This document shows, one piece after another, positions 26,775-36,551 of a stretch of DNA of 64,000 nt. Where the stretch lies: NCBI RefSeq assembly GCF_003999995.1, contig NZ_RJAD01000001.1, positions 1,426,001 through 1,490,000 of the forward strand, written 5' to 3'. Under the pieces are notes generated by a model that worked only from the letters and a program-made list of their open reading frames with translations, had not been told where the DNA came from and ran no database searches. Made by a program: the position numbers and the translations under genes. The first letter of the stretch is position 1; each line of letters begins with the position of its first letter. Source of the DNA: Microbacterium sulfonylureivorans. Its GTDB lineage: Bacteria; Actinomycetota; Actinomycetes; Actinomycetales; Microbacteriaceae.

Positions 26775-27677
26775 GTGGACTTCTCCTTCGCCTTCACGCC
26801 CGACCTGATCGCGGTGTTCCTGACGCTGTTCGTGCTCGAGATCGTTCTCGGCGTCGACAACGTCATCTTCATCTCGATCCTCGCCTCCAAGCTCCCGAAG
26901 GAGCAGCAGGCGAAGGCGCGCAACCTGGGTCTGACGCTCGCGATGCTGATCCGTGTCGTCCTGGTGTTCTTCGCCGGCTGGATCATCACGCTGAAGGAGG
27001 ACGTCTTCTTCATCGGCGACCTCGGCTTCTCGTGGAAGGATCTCATCCTCATCGCCGGCGGTCTGTTCCTCGTCTACAAGGCGGTCACGGAGATCCACCA
27101 CAAGCTCGAGGGCGCCGAGGAGGAGCACGGATCGGGCAAGAAGGTCGCCCAGATCACCTTCGGCTCGGTCATCGCGCAGATCCTGCTGCTCGACATCGTC
27201 TTCTCGCTCGACTCCGTCATCACCGCCGTCGGCATGACCGAGAACATGATCGTGATCATCACCGTCGTGGTGCTGTCGTTCGGCATCATGCTCTTCGCGT
27301 CGCGCTTCATCTTCACGTTCGTGAACAAGCACCCCACGGTGAAGATGCTGGCGCTGTCGTTCCTGCTGCTCATCGGCGTGTTCCTCGTCGCGGAGGGCTT
27401 CGGCGTCCACGTCGACAAGGCGCTCATCTACATGCCGATGGCGTTCGCCGTGCTGGTCGAGGGCCTCAACCTCTGGGCGGCGTCGCGCAAGGCCAAGCGC
27501 GACAAGACCCGTCAGCACGCGGTGCAGCTGCGCCCGACGTACCCCGACGTCGACGAGTCCGTCGCCGTCGCCGCGGCCCTGTCGGGCGGGGCGAGCGGCG
27601 GTTCGGTCGGCCTGTCGAGCAAGCCGGTGGCGGGGGATGCCGCGCCCGCCGATGACGAGCGCGCCGGACTCGGCTGA
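26775..27677 (+). CDS. TerC/Alx family integral membrane protein
   Basis: A 300-residue TerC-family protein with about seven membrane segments, related to Alx and MeeF, which export manganese and protect against metal stress or support metal loading of exported proteins. The two acidic family motifs are present: VLGVDNVIFISILASKLP in the second segment and LLLDIVFSLDSVITAVGMT later on. The C-terminal 45 residues are hydrophilic, Ala/Gly/Ser-rich. GTG 26775 is taken because of the TACGAT 6 nt upstream and because the encoded protein then begins directly with the first membrane segment (DFSFAFTPDLIAVF). Confidence 0.9.
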   Translation: MDFSFAFTPDLIAVFLTLFVLEIVLGVDNVIFISILASKLPKEQQAKARNLGLTLAMLIRVVLVFFAGWIITLKEDVFFIGDLGFSWKDLILIAGGLFLVYKAVTEIHHKLEGAEEEHGSGKKVAQITFGSVIAQILLLDIVFSLDSVITAVGMTENMIVIITVVVLSFGIMLFASRFIFTFVNKHPTVKMLALSFLLLIGVFLVAEGFGVHVDKALIYMPMAFAVLVEGLNLWAASRKAKRDKTRQHAVQLRPTYPDVDESVAVAAALSGGASGGSVGLSSKPVAGDAAPADDERAGLG

Positions 27678-27739
27678 TCCCGACTCCGCTCCTGCGCTCG
27701 CACCGCGCTGCAGACCCGCGCTAGCGTGGCGCGCAGGAG

Positions 27740-28321
27740 GTGGTCCCCATCCTGAACCTCGAGTACGGCCGCGACCTCGTCGTGATCGGCCTCATCTTCG
27801 GCGCCGTCGCGTTCGTCTGGGCCGGGTGGGCGCATGAGCGGCCTCCGAAGGGCGTCGTCTGGCGGATCGTCCTCGTGCTGCTCCAGCTCGCGGGCCTCGC
27901 GCTCCTCGGCTTCGGCATCCCGATCGCGATCGAGTACTGGAACACCCCCACCGCCATCGAGTCGGCGAGCACGGCCCTCGTCTGGTACATCGTGACCTTC
28001 TGGGTCGAGGTCATCGCGATCGCCGGGTTCGCCGTCTACTTCGTGAAGTCCGGCCGCTCCGCCCTGATCGCGCCGCTCGTGCTCACGGTCGTCGGACTGC
28101 ACTTCGTGCCGCTGGCCTTCGTCTTCGCCCAGTGGATCCTCCTGGTGGCGGCGGTGCTGCTCACCGCCGCGGGCGTCGCCGCGGCCTTCCTGCCGCAGAG
28201 GATCGCCGCGCCGAGCTTCTGGGCGGGCATCCTCGCCACACCGATCTTCCTGGCCCTCGGTGCGGTCTGCCTGATCGCCGGGAGCGGCGCATTGGCAGTG
28301 GCGGACGCGCTCGCCGCCTAG
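27740..28321 (+). CDS. Small hypothetical membrane protein
   Basis: A 193-residue protein with about six hydrophobic segments and little else. No family is recognised. It may be co-transcribed with the TerC family gene 62 bp upstream, but a TAGCGT hexamer at 27722-27727 could be its own -10. The start is odd: GTG 27740 overlaps the AGGAGG (27735-27740), too close for a normal ribosome site. The in-frame codon at the ideal distance is ATC 27749. Either the message is translated without that site or the start is atypical. Confidence 0.65.
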   Translation: MVPILNLEYGRDLVVIGLIFGAVAFVWAGWAHERPPKGVVWRIVLVLLQLAGLALLGFGIPIAIEYWNTPTAIESASTALVWYIVTFWVEVIAIAGFAVYFVKSGRSALIAPLVLTVVGLHFVPLAFVFAQWILLVAAVLLTAAGVAAAFLPQRIAAPSFWAGILATPIFLALGAVCLIAGSGALAVADALAA

Positions 28322-28456
28322 CGTCCGCGCGCGCCCGGCGTTTCGACGGGCTGCACGCCGCGTGGGCGTCAGACGAGCCGCGTGGCGAGGCGGGCGTCGT
28401 GGGGTGGCGATGAGGGAACATGTCACCACGATCGCCCTGCCGTCCGGGTTTCGCGC

Positions 28457-28510
28457 CGATCCTGACGGAATCCGCACGCGGTTTCCGGGGCCGCTCACGA
28501 TCCGCTCACG
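28457..28510. promoter_or_regulatory. 11-bp direct-repeat array beyond kdpE (putative KdpE sites, set B)
   Basis: Read on the minus strand: CGTGAGCGGAT, CGTGAGCGGCC, a 10-nt spacer, CGTGCGGATTC, CGTCAGGATCG. Each pair repeats at 11 bp, one helical turn, as OmpR/KdpE-type regulators bind. The 11+11+10+11+11 layout is identical to set A upstream of the kdp operon. It lies 18 nt past the kdpE stop, in the 206-bp gap to the convergent membrane-protein gene; the rest of that gap (28322-28456) shows nothing else. Its target is unclear. Confidence 0.55.
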
Positions 28511-28527
28511 CCCCGCCACGGCCGGGC

Positions 28528-29211
28528 TCACGCCTCGGCGTCTGCGATCAGCCGATAGCCCATGCCCGACTCGGTGAGCAGGGCTTGAGGATGCGACGGG
28601 TCTGCTTCGAGCTTCTTCCGCAACTGCGACACGTACAGACGGAGATAGCCGGTGTCGGTCACCTGATCGCTGCCCCAGATGTCCTTCAGCAGGGCCTGCC
28701 GCGTCACCAGCGAGCCTGGGTTCCGTGCGAGGAACTCCAGAATCCGCCATTCCGTGGGTGTGAGGTGCACGCGCTCACCTGCGCGCATCACCGACTTCGT
28801 CGACAGATCGATGCTCACGTCGGCGAATCGGACGACCGGCGCACCGGTCGTCGCACCGATCCGCCTCGAGAGCGCTCGGAGCCGAGCCAGGAGCTCATCG
28901 ATCTGGAAAGGCTTGGTGACGTAGTCGTCCGCCCCGGCATCCAGCGCCTCCACCTTGTCGGCGGAGCCGGTGCGGCCCGACACCACGATGATGGGGGCCG
29001 TGGTCCAGCCGCGCAGCGCCTCGATCACCTGAACTCCGTCGAGCCGCGGCATCCCGAGGTCCACCATGACGATCTCGGGGTGCTCCTTCGCCGCGAGGGC
29101 GATCGCCGCGGCGCCGTCGGGCGCTGCGACGACCTCGTACCCGTGCGCGGCGAGGGTGATGCGGAGGGCACGCACCAACTGCGGGTCGTCGTCGGCGATG
29201 AGGATCTTCAT
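28528..29211 (-). CDS. kdpE: Response regulator KdpE
   Basis: A 227-residue OmpR-family response regulator that activates kdp transcription when phosphorylated by KdpD under K+ limitation. The receiver domain has the acidic pocket ADDD (residues 6-9), phospho-acceptor Asp51 in MVDLGMPRLDG, and the conserved Lys in YVTKPF. The winged helix (about residues 130-225) includes LTPTEWRILEFLARNPGSLVTRQALLKDIWG. It overlaps the kdpD stop by 4 nt (ATGA), so translation is coupled. It is the last gene of the operon. Confidence 0.97.
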   Translation of the reverse strand: MKILIADDDPQLVRALRITLAAHGYEVVAAPDGAAAIALAAKEHPEIVMVDLGMPRLDGVQVIEALRGWTTAPIIVVSGRTGSADKVEALDAGADDYVTKPFQIDELLARLRALSRRIGATTGAPVVRFADVSIDLSTKSVMRAGERVHLTPTEWRILEFLARNPGSLVTRQALLKDIWGSDQVTDTGYLRLYVSQLRKKLEADPSHPQALLTESGMGYRLIADAEA

Positions 29212-31733
29212 CGCTGCATCCTCCCGTCGGGCATGGTCGCGTCGGCGACCGGCAGCGCGATCACCATCGTCAGCCCTCCTCCTGGGGTGTCCTCGGGGGC
29301 GAGCGTACCGCCCATCCCTTCGGTGAAGCCCTTCGACAACGCGAGTCCGAGACCCAGTCCCGTCGTGTTGTCGGTGTCGCCGAGCCGCTGGAACGGCGTG
29401 AACATGTCGTCACGGCGCTCGGGCGAGACCCCGGTGCCGTGGTCGGCGACACGGATCTCGGCGATGGCGCCCAGCCGACTCGTCGACACCCGCACGCGCA
29501 GGCCGGGCGGAGAGTGCCGGGATGCGTTGGCGAGCACGTTGACCAGTACCCGCTGCAGCAGCACCGGGTCGGCTTGCACCAAGGGGAGATCCGGATCCAG
29601 TGCCACCTCGAACCGATCCGGACCTGCTCCCAGTTCGTCGAGCGCTGCGAGCACGCTTCCGGCACTGTCGACGGGCTGCAGCGAGACGGCGAGCACACCG
29701 GCCTGCACGCGGCTGACGTCGAGCAGATCGGTGACCAGCGCCGACAGCGTCGAGAGAGACTCGTCGGCCGTCGCGAGGAGCTCGCGGCGGTCTTCGGGAG
29801 AGAGGTTCGGGTTGGCCGCACGGAGTCCGCCGACGGCGGCGACGGCGGCCGCGAGCGGGCGGCGCAGGTCGTGGCTGACGGCCGAAAGCAGAGCACTGCG
29901 CACCTGGTCGGTCTCGGCCAGCACCCCCGCCTCCCGAGCGGTCGCGGTGAGATCGGTGTGCTCGAGCGCGGCGGAGAGCTGCGCGGTCACCGCATCGACG
30001 AGGCGTCTCTCCGACGCGTCGAGCACATGTCCGTGCAGCTCGAGCATCGCCGGCGGGCCGCCGTTGCGGCGGCCGACCGTCACGGCGTCGAACCGTCCAT
30101 CGCGGACGGGTTCGCCGTCGGTGGCCAGGATCGACCCGTCGGCGTCGACCAGCCGTACACCCGCCAGGCCCAGAGACTCGCGGGTGCGGCTGATGAGCGC
30201 CGGAACCGCTGAATCGCCGCGCAGCACGCTGCCCGCGACGTTGGCGAGCAGCTCCGCCTCCGCCTCGGCGCGCCGTGCCGCCCGCGCCGCCCGCGCCGCC
30301 CGGTCGACGATGAAGCTCACCAGCATCGCGATGACGACGTACAGCACGAGCGCCCACACGTTCCGCGGATCAGCGACGGTCACCGTGTAGAACGGCGGCA
30401 CGAAGAAGTAGTTCAGGGTGAGTCCCGACATCACCGCTGCGAAGACCGCCGGCCAGATCCCGCCGACGAGGGCGACGAGCACGACGAGCAGCTGATACGC
30501 CAGCACGTCGCTGGTGATGGTCTCCTCGCTGCGGATCGAGACCAGGAGCCACGTCAGCAGCGGCCCGCCGACCAGTGCCAGTGCGAAGCCGAGCACCCGG
30601 CGCTTGACGCTCAGCGCCCCGCCGCTGATGCGAGGCAGCGAGAACCGGCCGCCCGCCGCGGCGTGGGTCACGATGTGAACGTCGATCTCGCCCGACTCCC
30701 GGATCACCGTCGCGCCGATGCCGGGCCCGGTCAATGCGGCGGCGAGCCGCCCTCTCCGGCTCACGCCGATCACGAGCTGTGTCGCGTTCACCGAGCGCGC
30801 GAAGTCCACCAGCGCGTGGGGGATGTCGTCGCCGACGACCTGGCGGTACGTCCCCCCGAGCGATACCACCAGTGCTCGCTGCGCGGCGAGCAATCCTGGG
30901 TCGCCCGCGCGCAGGCCGTCCTGGCCCGACACGTGTACGGCGAACAGCTCGCCGCCCGCGGAGCGGGCGGCGATGCGCGCCGCCCGGCGGATCAGCGTCT
31001 CCCCCTCGGGCCCGCCGGTGAGAGCGACGACGACGCGCTCGCGCGCCTGCCAGACACCCTCGATGCCGTGCTCGGCCCGATACGACTTCAGCGCGCTGTC
31101 GACCTCGTCGGCCAGCCACAGCAGCGCCAGCTCGCGCAGCGCCGTCAGGTTGCCGAGCCGGAAGTAGTTCGACAGGGCCGCGTCGATCCGCTCCGCCGGG
31201 TACACGAGCCCGGCCGAGAGACGGTCTCGCAGCGACTGCGGCGACAGATCGACGACCTCGACCTGGTCGGCGCTGCGGACGACGGCATCCGGAACCGTCT
31301 CGCGCTGGGCCACCCCGGTGATCTGTTCCACGACGTCGTTGAGGGACTCGATGTGCTGGACGTTGACGGTCGTGATCACGTCGATCCCGGCGTCCAGCAG
31401 CACGTCGACGTCCTGCCAGCGTTTCGCGTGGAGCGAGCCCGGGGCGTTGGTGTGGGCGAGCTCGTCGACGAGAGCGATCTGCGGGGAACGCTCGAGCACG
31501 CCGTCGAGGTCCATCTCGGTGAGTTCGACACCGCGGTGCGACACCGTGCGGCGGGGGACCGCGGGAAGGCCCTCGAGCAGTGCTGCGGTCGCTGCGCGCC
31601 CGTGGGTCTCGATGACGGCGACGACGACATCCTTGCCGTCGCCGAGCAGACGCCTGCCCTCTTCGAGCATCTCGTAGGTCTTGCCCACTCCCGGCGCTGC
31701 GCCGAGGAGGACCCGCAGCTTGCCGCGCTTCAT
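29208..31733 (-). CDS. kdpD: Sensor histidine kinase KdpD
   Basis: An 841-residue K+-sensing kinase. Order: KdpD N-terminal domain with Walker A GAAPGVGKT (residues 11-19) and the VDELAHTN Walker-B-like motif; a universal-stress-protein domain (about 240-370) carrying the VVALTGGPEGE start; four clustered membrane segments (about 380-480); a GAF-like region; and the kinase core with phospho-acceptor His621 in SHDLRRPL. The core continues with an N-box with NVLANASRHSP and the ATP lid DHGTGVSP and GLGLGLALSKG. All key residues are present. AAGG 8-11 nt before ATG 31733 is its ribosome site. A strong hairpin separates it from kdpC. Confidence 0.97.
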   Translation of the reverse strand: MKRGKLRVLLGAAPGVGKTYEMLEEGRRLLGDGKDVVVAVIETHGRAATAALLEGLPAVPRRTVSHRGVELTEMDLDGVLERSPQIALVDELAHTNAPGSLHAKRWQDVDVLLDAGIDVITTVNVQHIESLNDVVEQITGVAQRETVPDAVVRSADQVEVVDLSPQSLRDRLSAGLVYPAERIDAALSNYFRLGNLTALRELALLWLADEVDSALKSYRAEHGIEGVWQARERVVVALTGGPEGETLIRRAARIAARSAGGELFAVHVSGQDGLRAGDPGLLAAQRALVVSLGGTYRQVVGDDIPHALVDFARSVNATQLVIGVSRRGRLAAALTGPGIGATVIRESGEIDVHIVTHAAAGGRFSLPRISGGALSVKRRVLGFALALVGGPLLTWLLVSIRSEETITSDVLAYQLLVVLVALVGGIWPAVFAAVMSGLTLNYFFVPPFYTVTVADPRNVWALVLYVVIAMLVSFIVDRAARAARAARRAEAEAELLANVAGSVLRGDSAVPALISRTRESLGLAGVRLVDADGSILATDGEPVRDGRFDAVTVGRRNGGPPAMLELHGHVLDASERRLVDAVTAQLSAALEHTDLTATAREAGVLAETDQVRSALLSAVSHDLRRPLAAAVAAVGGLRAANPNLSPEDRRELLATADESLSTLSALVTDLLDVSRVQAGVLAVSLQPVDSAGSVLAALDELGAGPDRFEVALDPDLPLVQADPVLLQRVLVNVLANASRHSPPGLRVRVSTSRLGAIAEIRVADHGTGVSPERRDDMFTPFQRLGDTDNTTGLGLGLALSKGFTEGMGGTLAPEDTPGGGLTMVIALPVADATMPDGRMQR

Positions 31734-31764
31734 GTCGTCACCTTATGTCTTCCGTGGAAACGGG

Positions 31765-31802
31765 CACGCGCCGGTCACGACCGGAGTCGTGACCGGCGCG
31801 TG
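31765..31802 (-). terminator. 16-bp hairpin between kdpC and kdpD
   Basis: A perfect 16-bp stem (CACGCGCCGGTCACGA with TCGTGACCGGCGCGTG) and a 6-nt loop begin 1 nt after the kdpC stop codon, on the path to kdpD. There is no long T tract. It probably ends or attenuates most kdpFABC transcripts, or protects their 3' ends, so KdpDE would be made at lower level. Confidence 0.7.
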
Positions 31803-31803
31803 T

Positions 31804-32415
31804 TCAGCGGTCGATCGCGTCGAGCGCGAGGTTGAGCGCCAGCACGTTCACGCGGGGCTCGCCGAGGTAGCCGAGGTCGCGCTGCTGGATGTGGTCCTCG
31901 ACCACGGCGCGCACCTCGGACTCGTCCAGTCCCCGTGCGGCCGCGACTCGCGGAACCTGCAGCAGCGCGTACGCCGGGCTGATGTGCGGGTCCAGGCCCG
32001 AGCCCGACGCGGTGACGGCGTCCGCCGGGACCTCGGACACGTCGACTCCCTCGAGCTCCGCGACCGCGAGCTGGCGCTCCTCGATCGCCGAGATCAGGTC
32101 GGTGTTCTCGGGACCCCAGTTGGAGCCGCTGGATGCGCCGCCGTCGTACCCGGCGCCGGCAGCCGAGGGGCGGGACTGGAAGTACTCGGGAACGGCGTTC
32201 CCGTCGGCATCCGTGAACGACTGCCCGATGAGTGCGGAACCGACGGACTCGTCGCCGGCGGTCACGACCGAGCCGTTGGCCTGCCAGGGCAGGGCGAGCT
32301 GACCGATGCCGGTGACCAGCAGTGTGTAGCCGACGCCCAGCACGAGGGTGAACACGAGCATGGCGCGCAGCGCCACACCTGTCGTGCGAAGAGTGGTGCG
32401 GGTGGTGGTGGACAT
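31804..32415 (-). CDS. kdpC: K+-transporting ATPase subunit KdpC
   Basis: A 203-residue subunit that stabilises the KdpFABC complex and aids ATP binding by KdpB. One N-terminal membrane segment (about residues 13-35) is followed by an extracytoplasmic domain with GSALIGQSF, SGLDPHISPAYALLQVPRVAAARG and VNVLALNLALD, all typical of KdpC. It starts 18 nt after the kdpB stop. The segment between residues 60 and 105 is Gly/Ser/Ala-rich, as in other actinobacterial KdpC proteins. Confidence 0.95.
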   Translation of the reverse strand: MSTTTRTTLRTTGVALRAMLVFTLVLGVGYTLLVTGIGQLALPWQANGSVVTAGDESVGSALIGQSFTDADGNAVPEYFQSRPSAAGAGYDGGASSGSNWGPENTDLISAIEERQLAVAELEGVDVSEVPADAVTASGSGLDPHISPAYALLQVPRVAAARGLDESEVRAVVEDHIQQRDLGYLGEPRVNVLALNLALDAIDR

Positions 32416-32433
32416 GTGCGTCTCCTGTCGGGC

Positions 32434-34605
32434 TCAGAAGCCCGGGATGAGGCTCACGACGATGTCGATGAGCTTGATGCCGATGAAGGGTGCGATCACG
32501 CCGCCCAGCCCGTAGACGAGCAGGTTGCGGCTGAGGATCTGCGAGGCGCTCGCCGGGCGGTACTTCACGCCCCGCAGCGCCAGCGGGATGAGGATCACGA
32601 TGATGATCGCGTTGAAGATGATGGCGCTCGTGACGGCGGATGCCGGGGAGCTGAGCTGCATGACGTTCAGCGCCGCGAGCCCCGGGAAGATCCCCATGAA
32701 CATCGCGGGGATGATCGCGAAGTACTTGGCGATGTCGTTGGCGAGCGAGAACGTCGTCAGCGCGCCGCGCGTGATGAGCAGCTGCTTGCCGATGCGCACG
32801 ATGTCGATGAGCTTCGTCGGGTCGGAGTCGAGGTCGACCATGTTGCCGGCCTCCTTTGCGGCCGACGTGCCCGTGTTCATCGCCACTCCGACGTCCGCCT
32901 GCGCGAGCGCTGGTGCGTCGTTGGTGCCGTCGCCGGTCATCGCGACAAGGTTGCCGCCCGCCTGCTCGCGCCTGATGAGCGCGAGCTTGTCTTCGGGGGT
33001 GGCCTCGGCGAGATAGTCGTCGACGCCCGCCTCCTTTGCGATCGCCCGTGCCGTCAGCGGGTTGTCACCCGTGATCATGACGGTGCGGATGCCCATCGAG
33101 CGCAGTTCGGCGAATCGGGCGCGCAGGCCGTCCTTGACGATGTCCTTCAGGTGCACGACGCCGAGCACTCGCCCGGCGCCGTCCGCCCCGAGGGTCGCCA
33201 CCACCAGTGGGGTGCCGCCCGACTCGGCGATGGCGTCGGTCTCACTGATCAGGTGCGCGCGGGTCGCGGGCACCACGGACGATCCCGATGCCTCCAGCCA
33301 CGCGAGCACCGCGGAGCCGGCGCCCTTGCGCACCTGCGTGCCGTCGGCCAGATCGACGCCGCTCATGCGGGTCTGCGCCGTGAACGGCACGCTGACAGCG
33401 CCGTCCGGCGCCGCGACATGGATGCCCCGGACCGCAGCCAGCTCCACCACCGAGACACCCTCGGGGGTGGGGTCGGCCAGTGACGACAGCGCAGCGGCGC
33501 GGGCGAGCTCATCGCCTGATGCGCCCGGCATCGTGACGAAGTCCGACGCGCGGCGGTTGCCGTAGGTGATCGTCCCCGTCTTGTCGAGCAGGAGTGTCGT
33601 GACGTCTCCGGCGGCCTCCACAGCGCGTCCCGACATCGCCAGCACGTTGCGCTGAACGAGCCGGTCCATGCCGGCGATGCCGATCGCCGACAGCAGCGCG
33701 CCGATCGTCGTGGGGATGAGGCACACGAGCAGTGCCACGAGCACCGGGATGCTGACCGGCGACGCCGCGTACGACGCGATGGGGTTGAGCGTGAGCACCA
33801 CGATCACGAACACGATCGACAGACTCGCGAGCAGGATGTTCAGCGCGATCTCGTTCGGCGTCTTCTGGCGGCTTGCGCCTTCGACGAGCGAGATCATGCG
33901 GTCGACGAACGTCTCCCCTGGCTTCGAGGTGATGCGCACGACGATGCGGTCCGACAGGACGCGGGTGCCGCCGGTGACCGCGCTGCGGTCGCCGCCGGAC
34001 TCACGCACGACCGGTGCGGACTCGCCGGTGATGGCCGACTCGTCGACCGTGGCGATGCCGTACACGATGTCGCCGTCACCGGGGATCAGCTCTCCGGCCG
34101 CCACGATGACGACGTCGCCCAGGCGCAGGTCGGCCGAGGAGACCTCGACCGTCTCTCCGCGCTCGGCCGCTGCATCCGACGGGTCGTACGCCGTCACTCG
34201 GCGCGCCATCGTGGACGTCCGCGTCTTGCGCAGCGATGCGGCCTGCGCCTTGCCGCGGCCCTCGGCCACTGCCTCGGCGAGGTTCGCGAACAGCACGGTC
34301 AGCCACAGCCAGAACGCGATGCTCCACGTGAACCCGAAGGGCACGGTGCTGCCGCCCGAGGACTCCGGGCCGCCGAGGAACGGCTCGGCGATCGCGATCA
34401 CCGTGGTGAGGGCAGCACCGACCCACACCAGGAACATGACGGGGTTGTGCCAGAGCGCGATCGGGTTCAGTTTGCGCAGCGCACCCGGAAGGGCGGCCCA
34501 CAGCTGGGCCCAGCTGAACGCGCGAGTGCGGGAGGGCTTGGGAGGGATGGTGCCCGGGATCGGGCCTGTGCCGGAGGACGTTCCGGGGGTGAGTGTGGTG
34601 GACAT
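32434..34605 (-). CDS. kdpB: K+-transporting P-type ATPase subunit KdpB
   Basis: The 723-residue catalytic P-type ATPase of the KdpFABC K+ pump. The phosphorylated Asp341 lies in DKTGT. The actuator loop TGES (in ITGESAPV), the hinge [21 protein letters not shown], and the Kdp-type [17 protein letters not shown] are all present. The N-terminal 40 residues are a Pro/Thr-rich, probably disordered extension. kdpA ends 3 nt before this ATG, so translation is tightly linked. Confidence 0.98.
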   Translation of the reverse strand: MSTTLTPGTSSGTGPIPGTIPPKPSRTRAFSWAQLWAALPGALRKLNPIALWHNPVMFLVWVGAALTTVIAIAEPFLGGPESSGGSTVPFGFTWSIAFWLWLTVLFANLAEAVAEGRGKAQAASLRKTRTSTMARRVTAYDPSDAAAERGETVEVSSADLRLGDVVIVAAGELIPGDGDIVYGIATVDESAITGESAPVVRESGGDRSAVTGGTRVLSDRIVVRITSKPGETFVDRMISLVEGASRQKTPNEIALNILLASLSIVFVIVVLTLNPIASYAASPVSIPVLVALLVCLIPTTIGALLSAIGIAGMDRLVQRNVLAMSGRAVEAAGDVTTLLLDKTGTITYGNRRASDFVTMPGASGDELARAAALSSLADPTPEGVSVVELAAVRGIHVAAPDGAVSVPFTAQTRMSGVDLADGTQVRKGAGSAVLAWLEASGSSVVPATRAHLISETDAIAESGGTPLVVATLGADGAGRVLGVVHLKDIVKDGLRARFAELRSMGIRTVMITGDNPLTARAIAKEAGVDDYLAEATPEDKLALIRREQAGGNLVAMTGDGTNDAPALAQADVGVAMNTGTSAAKEAGNMVDLDSDPTKLIDIVRIGKQLLITRGALTTFSLANDIAKYFAIIPAMFMGIFPGLAALNVMQLSSPASAVTSAIIFNAIIIVILIPLALRGVKYRPASASQILSRNLLVYGLGGVIAPFIGIKLIDIVVSLIPGF

Positions 34606-34608
34606 GAG

Positions 34609-36291
34609 TCAGACGAGCCCTTCCGCCAGGGGGCCCAGCGTGAGAACGGGGAAATAGGTGAGTGCGGTGATGACGACCGCGACGACGGCGAGCAGGCCGA
34701 CGAACTGCGGGCGGTATGTGGGGAGGGTGCCCACGGTGGAGGGCACCGTCTCCTGCCTGGCGAGAGATCCCGCCAGTGCGAGCACGAGGACGATCGGGAT
34801 GAACCGGCCGAGCAGCATCGCGACGCCGAGCGCGGTGTTCAGCCACGGCGTGTTCGCCGTGAGCCCGGCGAAGGCCGATCCGTTGTTGTTCGAAGCCGAG
34901 GTGAACGCATAGAGCACCTCGCTGAGGCCGTGCACGCCTGGGTTCCAGATCGACGTCGACTCGACGTCTTCGCGGATCCCGGGGATCGCGAAGCTCAGCG
35001 CGGTGCCGGCGAGCACCAGAGTCGGGGTGACCAGGATGTACAGGCTCGCGAGCTTGATCTGGGTCGGGCCGATCTTCTTGCCCAGATACTCGGGCGTGCG
35101 GCCGACCAGGAGTCCGCCGACGAAGACCGCGATCACGGCGAGCACGAGCATGCCGTACAGGCCCGAGCCGACGCCGCCGGGGGCGATCTCGCCGAGCATC
35201 ATGTTGATCATCGGGATCATGCCGCCCAGGGCGGTGTACGAGTCGTGCATCGAGTTGACCGCGCCGGTGCTGGTGAGCGTCGTCGCGCCGGCGAACAGCG
35301 TCGAGCCGAAGATGCCGTAGCGCACCTCCTTGCCCTCCATCGCCGAGCCGGCCAGCTGCGGGGCTGTGCCCAGTCCGAGCGATTCGAGCCAGGTCACCGC
35401 CGCGATCGACACGACCGCGATCGAAGCCATCACGGCGAGGATCGCGTAGCCCTGGCGGTTGTCGCCGACCATCTTGCCGAAGGCGCGCGGCATGGCCGTC
35501 GGGATCGCGAGGAGCAGCAGGATCTCGAGCACGCTCGTCCACGCGGTGGGGTTCTCGAACGGGTGCGCCGAGTTCGCGTTGAAGAAGCCGCCGCCGTTGG
35601 TGCCGAGCTCCTTGATGGCCTCCTGGGAAGCGACAGGTCCGCCCGGGATCAGCTGCGTTCCGCCGGTGATCGTCCCCACCTCGGTGAAGCCGTTGAAGTT
35701 CTGGACCACTCCCGCGATCATCAGCGCGACGGCCGAGAGCAGGGCCAGCGGCAGCAGCAGCCGGGTGACGCCGCGGGTGAGGTCGACCCAGAAGTTTCCG
35801 ATGGTCGCCGACCCACGGCGCGAGAGCCCGCGCACCAGCGCGACCGCGACTGCGATGCCCACTGCCGCCGAGACGAAGTTCTGCACCGCCAGGCCTGCGA
35901 GCTGCACGGTGTATCCCAACGTCAGCTCGGGTGAGTACGACTGCCAGTTCGTGTTGGTCACGAACGACACCGCGGTGTTGAACGCCAGGCCTTCAGGAAC
36001 GGCGGGCAGCCCCAGCGAGTACGGCAGCACGGCTTGGAAGCGCTGGAGAGCGTAGACGAAGAGCACTCCGATGAGAGAGAACGCGAGCACCCCACGGGTG
36101 TAGGCCTGCCACGTCTGCTCGGAGCCCGGGTCGACGCCCATCAGTCGATACGCGCCGCGCTCGACGCGCCAGTTCTTGGGGGTGGTGTAGATGTGGGCTA
36201 TCCAGTCGCCGAGGGGACGATAGATGAGCGCGAGGATGAGGAGGACCGTGGCGATCTGGAGGATGCCGGTCCACGTGGTGGCGGCGTCCAT
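34609..36291 (-). CDS. kdpA: K+-transporting ATPase subunit KdpA
   Basis: The 560-residue channel-like subunit that selects and carries K+; it is related to Trk/Ktr K+ channels. Four degenerate pore loops are visible: [53 protein letters not shown] and [15 protein letters not shown], each with a Gly at the filter. About ten membrane segments are predicted, and the length matches the family. ATG 36291 shares one base with the kdpF stop. Confidence 0.98.
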   Translation of the reverse strand: MDAATTWTGILQIATVLLILALIYRPLGDWIAHIYTTPKNWRVERGAYRLMGVDPGSEQTWQAYTRGVLAFSLIGVLFVYALQRFQAVLPYSLGLPAVPEGLAFNTAVSFVTNTNWQSYSPELTLGYTVQLAGLAVQNFVSAAVGIAVAVALVRGLSRRGSATIGNFWVDLTRGVTRLLLPLALLSAVALMIAGVVQNFNGFTEVGTITGGTQLIPGGPVASQEAIKELGTNGGGFFNANSAHPFENPTAWTSVLEILLLLAIPTAMPRAFGKMVGDNRQGYAILAVMASIAVVSIAAVTWLESLGLGTAPQLAGSAMEGKEVRYGIFGSTLFAGATTLTSTGAVNSMHDSYTALGGMIPMINMMLGEIAPGGVGSGLYGMLVLAVIAVFVGGLLVGRTPEYLGKKIGPTQIKLASLYILVTPTLVLAGTALSFAIPGIREDVESTSIWNPGVHGLSEVLYAFTSASNNNGSAFAGLTANTPWLNTALGVAMLLGRFIPIVLVLALAGSLARQETVPSTVGTLPTYRPQFVGLLAVVAVVITALTYFPVLTLGPLAEGLV

Positions 36292-36380
36292 CAGAACTTC
36301 TCCGGCTTCACGAGGGCGATGACGAGATAGACGACGGCGGCGAGCCCGAGGGCCGCCGCGATGAGGGAGAACACGATCAC
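36291..36380 (-). CDS. kdpF: K+-transporting ATPase subunit KdpF
   Basis: A 29-residue single-pass membrane peptide ([20 protein letters not shown]...), ending in the family-typical LVKPEKF, which stabilises the KdpABC complex. The GTG start at 36380 overlaps the stop of the upstream small ORF (GTGA), and its stop shares one base with the kdpA ATG, so it is in a fully coupled chain. Confidence 0.88.
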   Translation of the reverse strand: MIVFSLIAAALGLAAVVYLVIALVKPEKF

Positions 36381-36460
36381 AGCTTCTCCGCCCCCTTCGC
36401 GATCAGGCCGACGAGCGCGAACAGCGCGAGCGTGGCGACGAGGTAGATGACATCGAGCAC
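36377..36460 (-). CDS. 27-residue membrane peptide at the head of the kdp operon
   Basis: The ORF begins GTG 36460 and encodes 27 residues: one hydrophobic segment ([20 protein letters not shown]) and a basic KGAEKL tail. AGGAG lies 6 nt upstream, and its stop overlaps the kdpF start by 4 nt. Similar short membrane peptides ending in a charged EKL/ERL tail occur before kdpF in other actinobacteria as far as I recall, so it is probably an extra Kdp subunit or regulator peptide and not a chance ORF. Confidence 0.7.
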   Translation of the reverse strand: MLDVIYLVATLALFALVGLIAKGAEKL

Positions 36461-36551
36461 GAGGACTCCTGGTGGGTGCGTTCCGGCGGCGACGGCCGCG
36501 CGGCGAGTCCGCGGTGCGGCGGACTCGGATTCGATGCAACTCCGCCACGCG

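Noticed and set aside
26701..26775. A manganese (yybP-ykoY) riboswitch ahead of the TerC family gene
   Set aside because: The TACGAT hexamer is 6 nt before the start codon, so there is no leader to hold a riboswitch.
28322..28456. A small gene in the gap before the set B repeats
   Set aside because: No ribosome site, promoter or conserved peptide could be seen on either strand.
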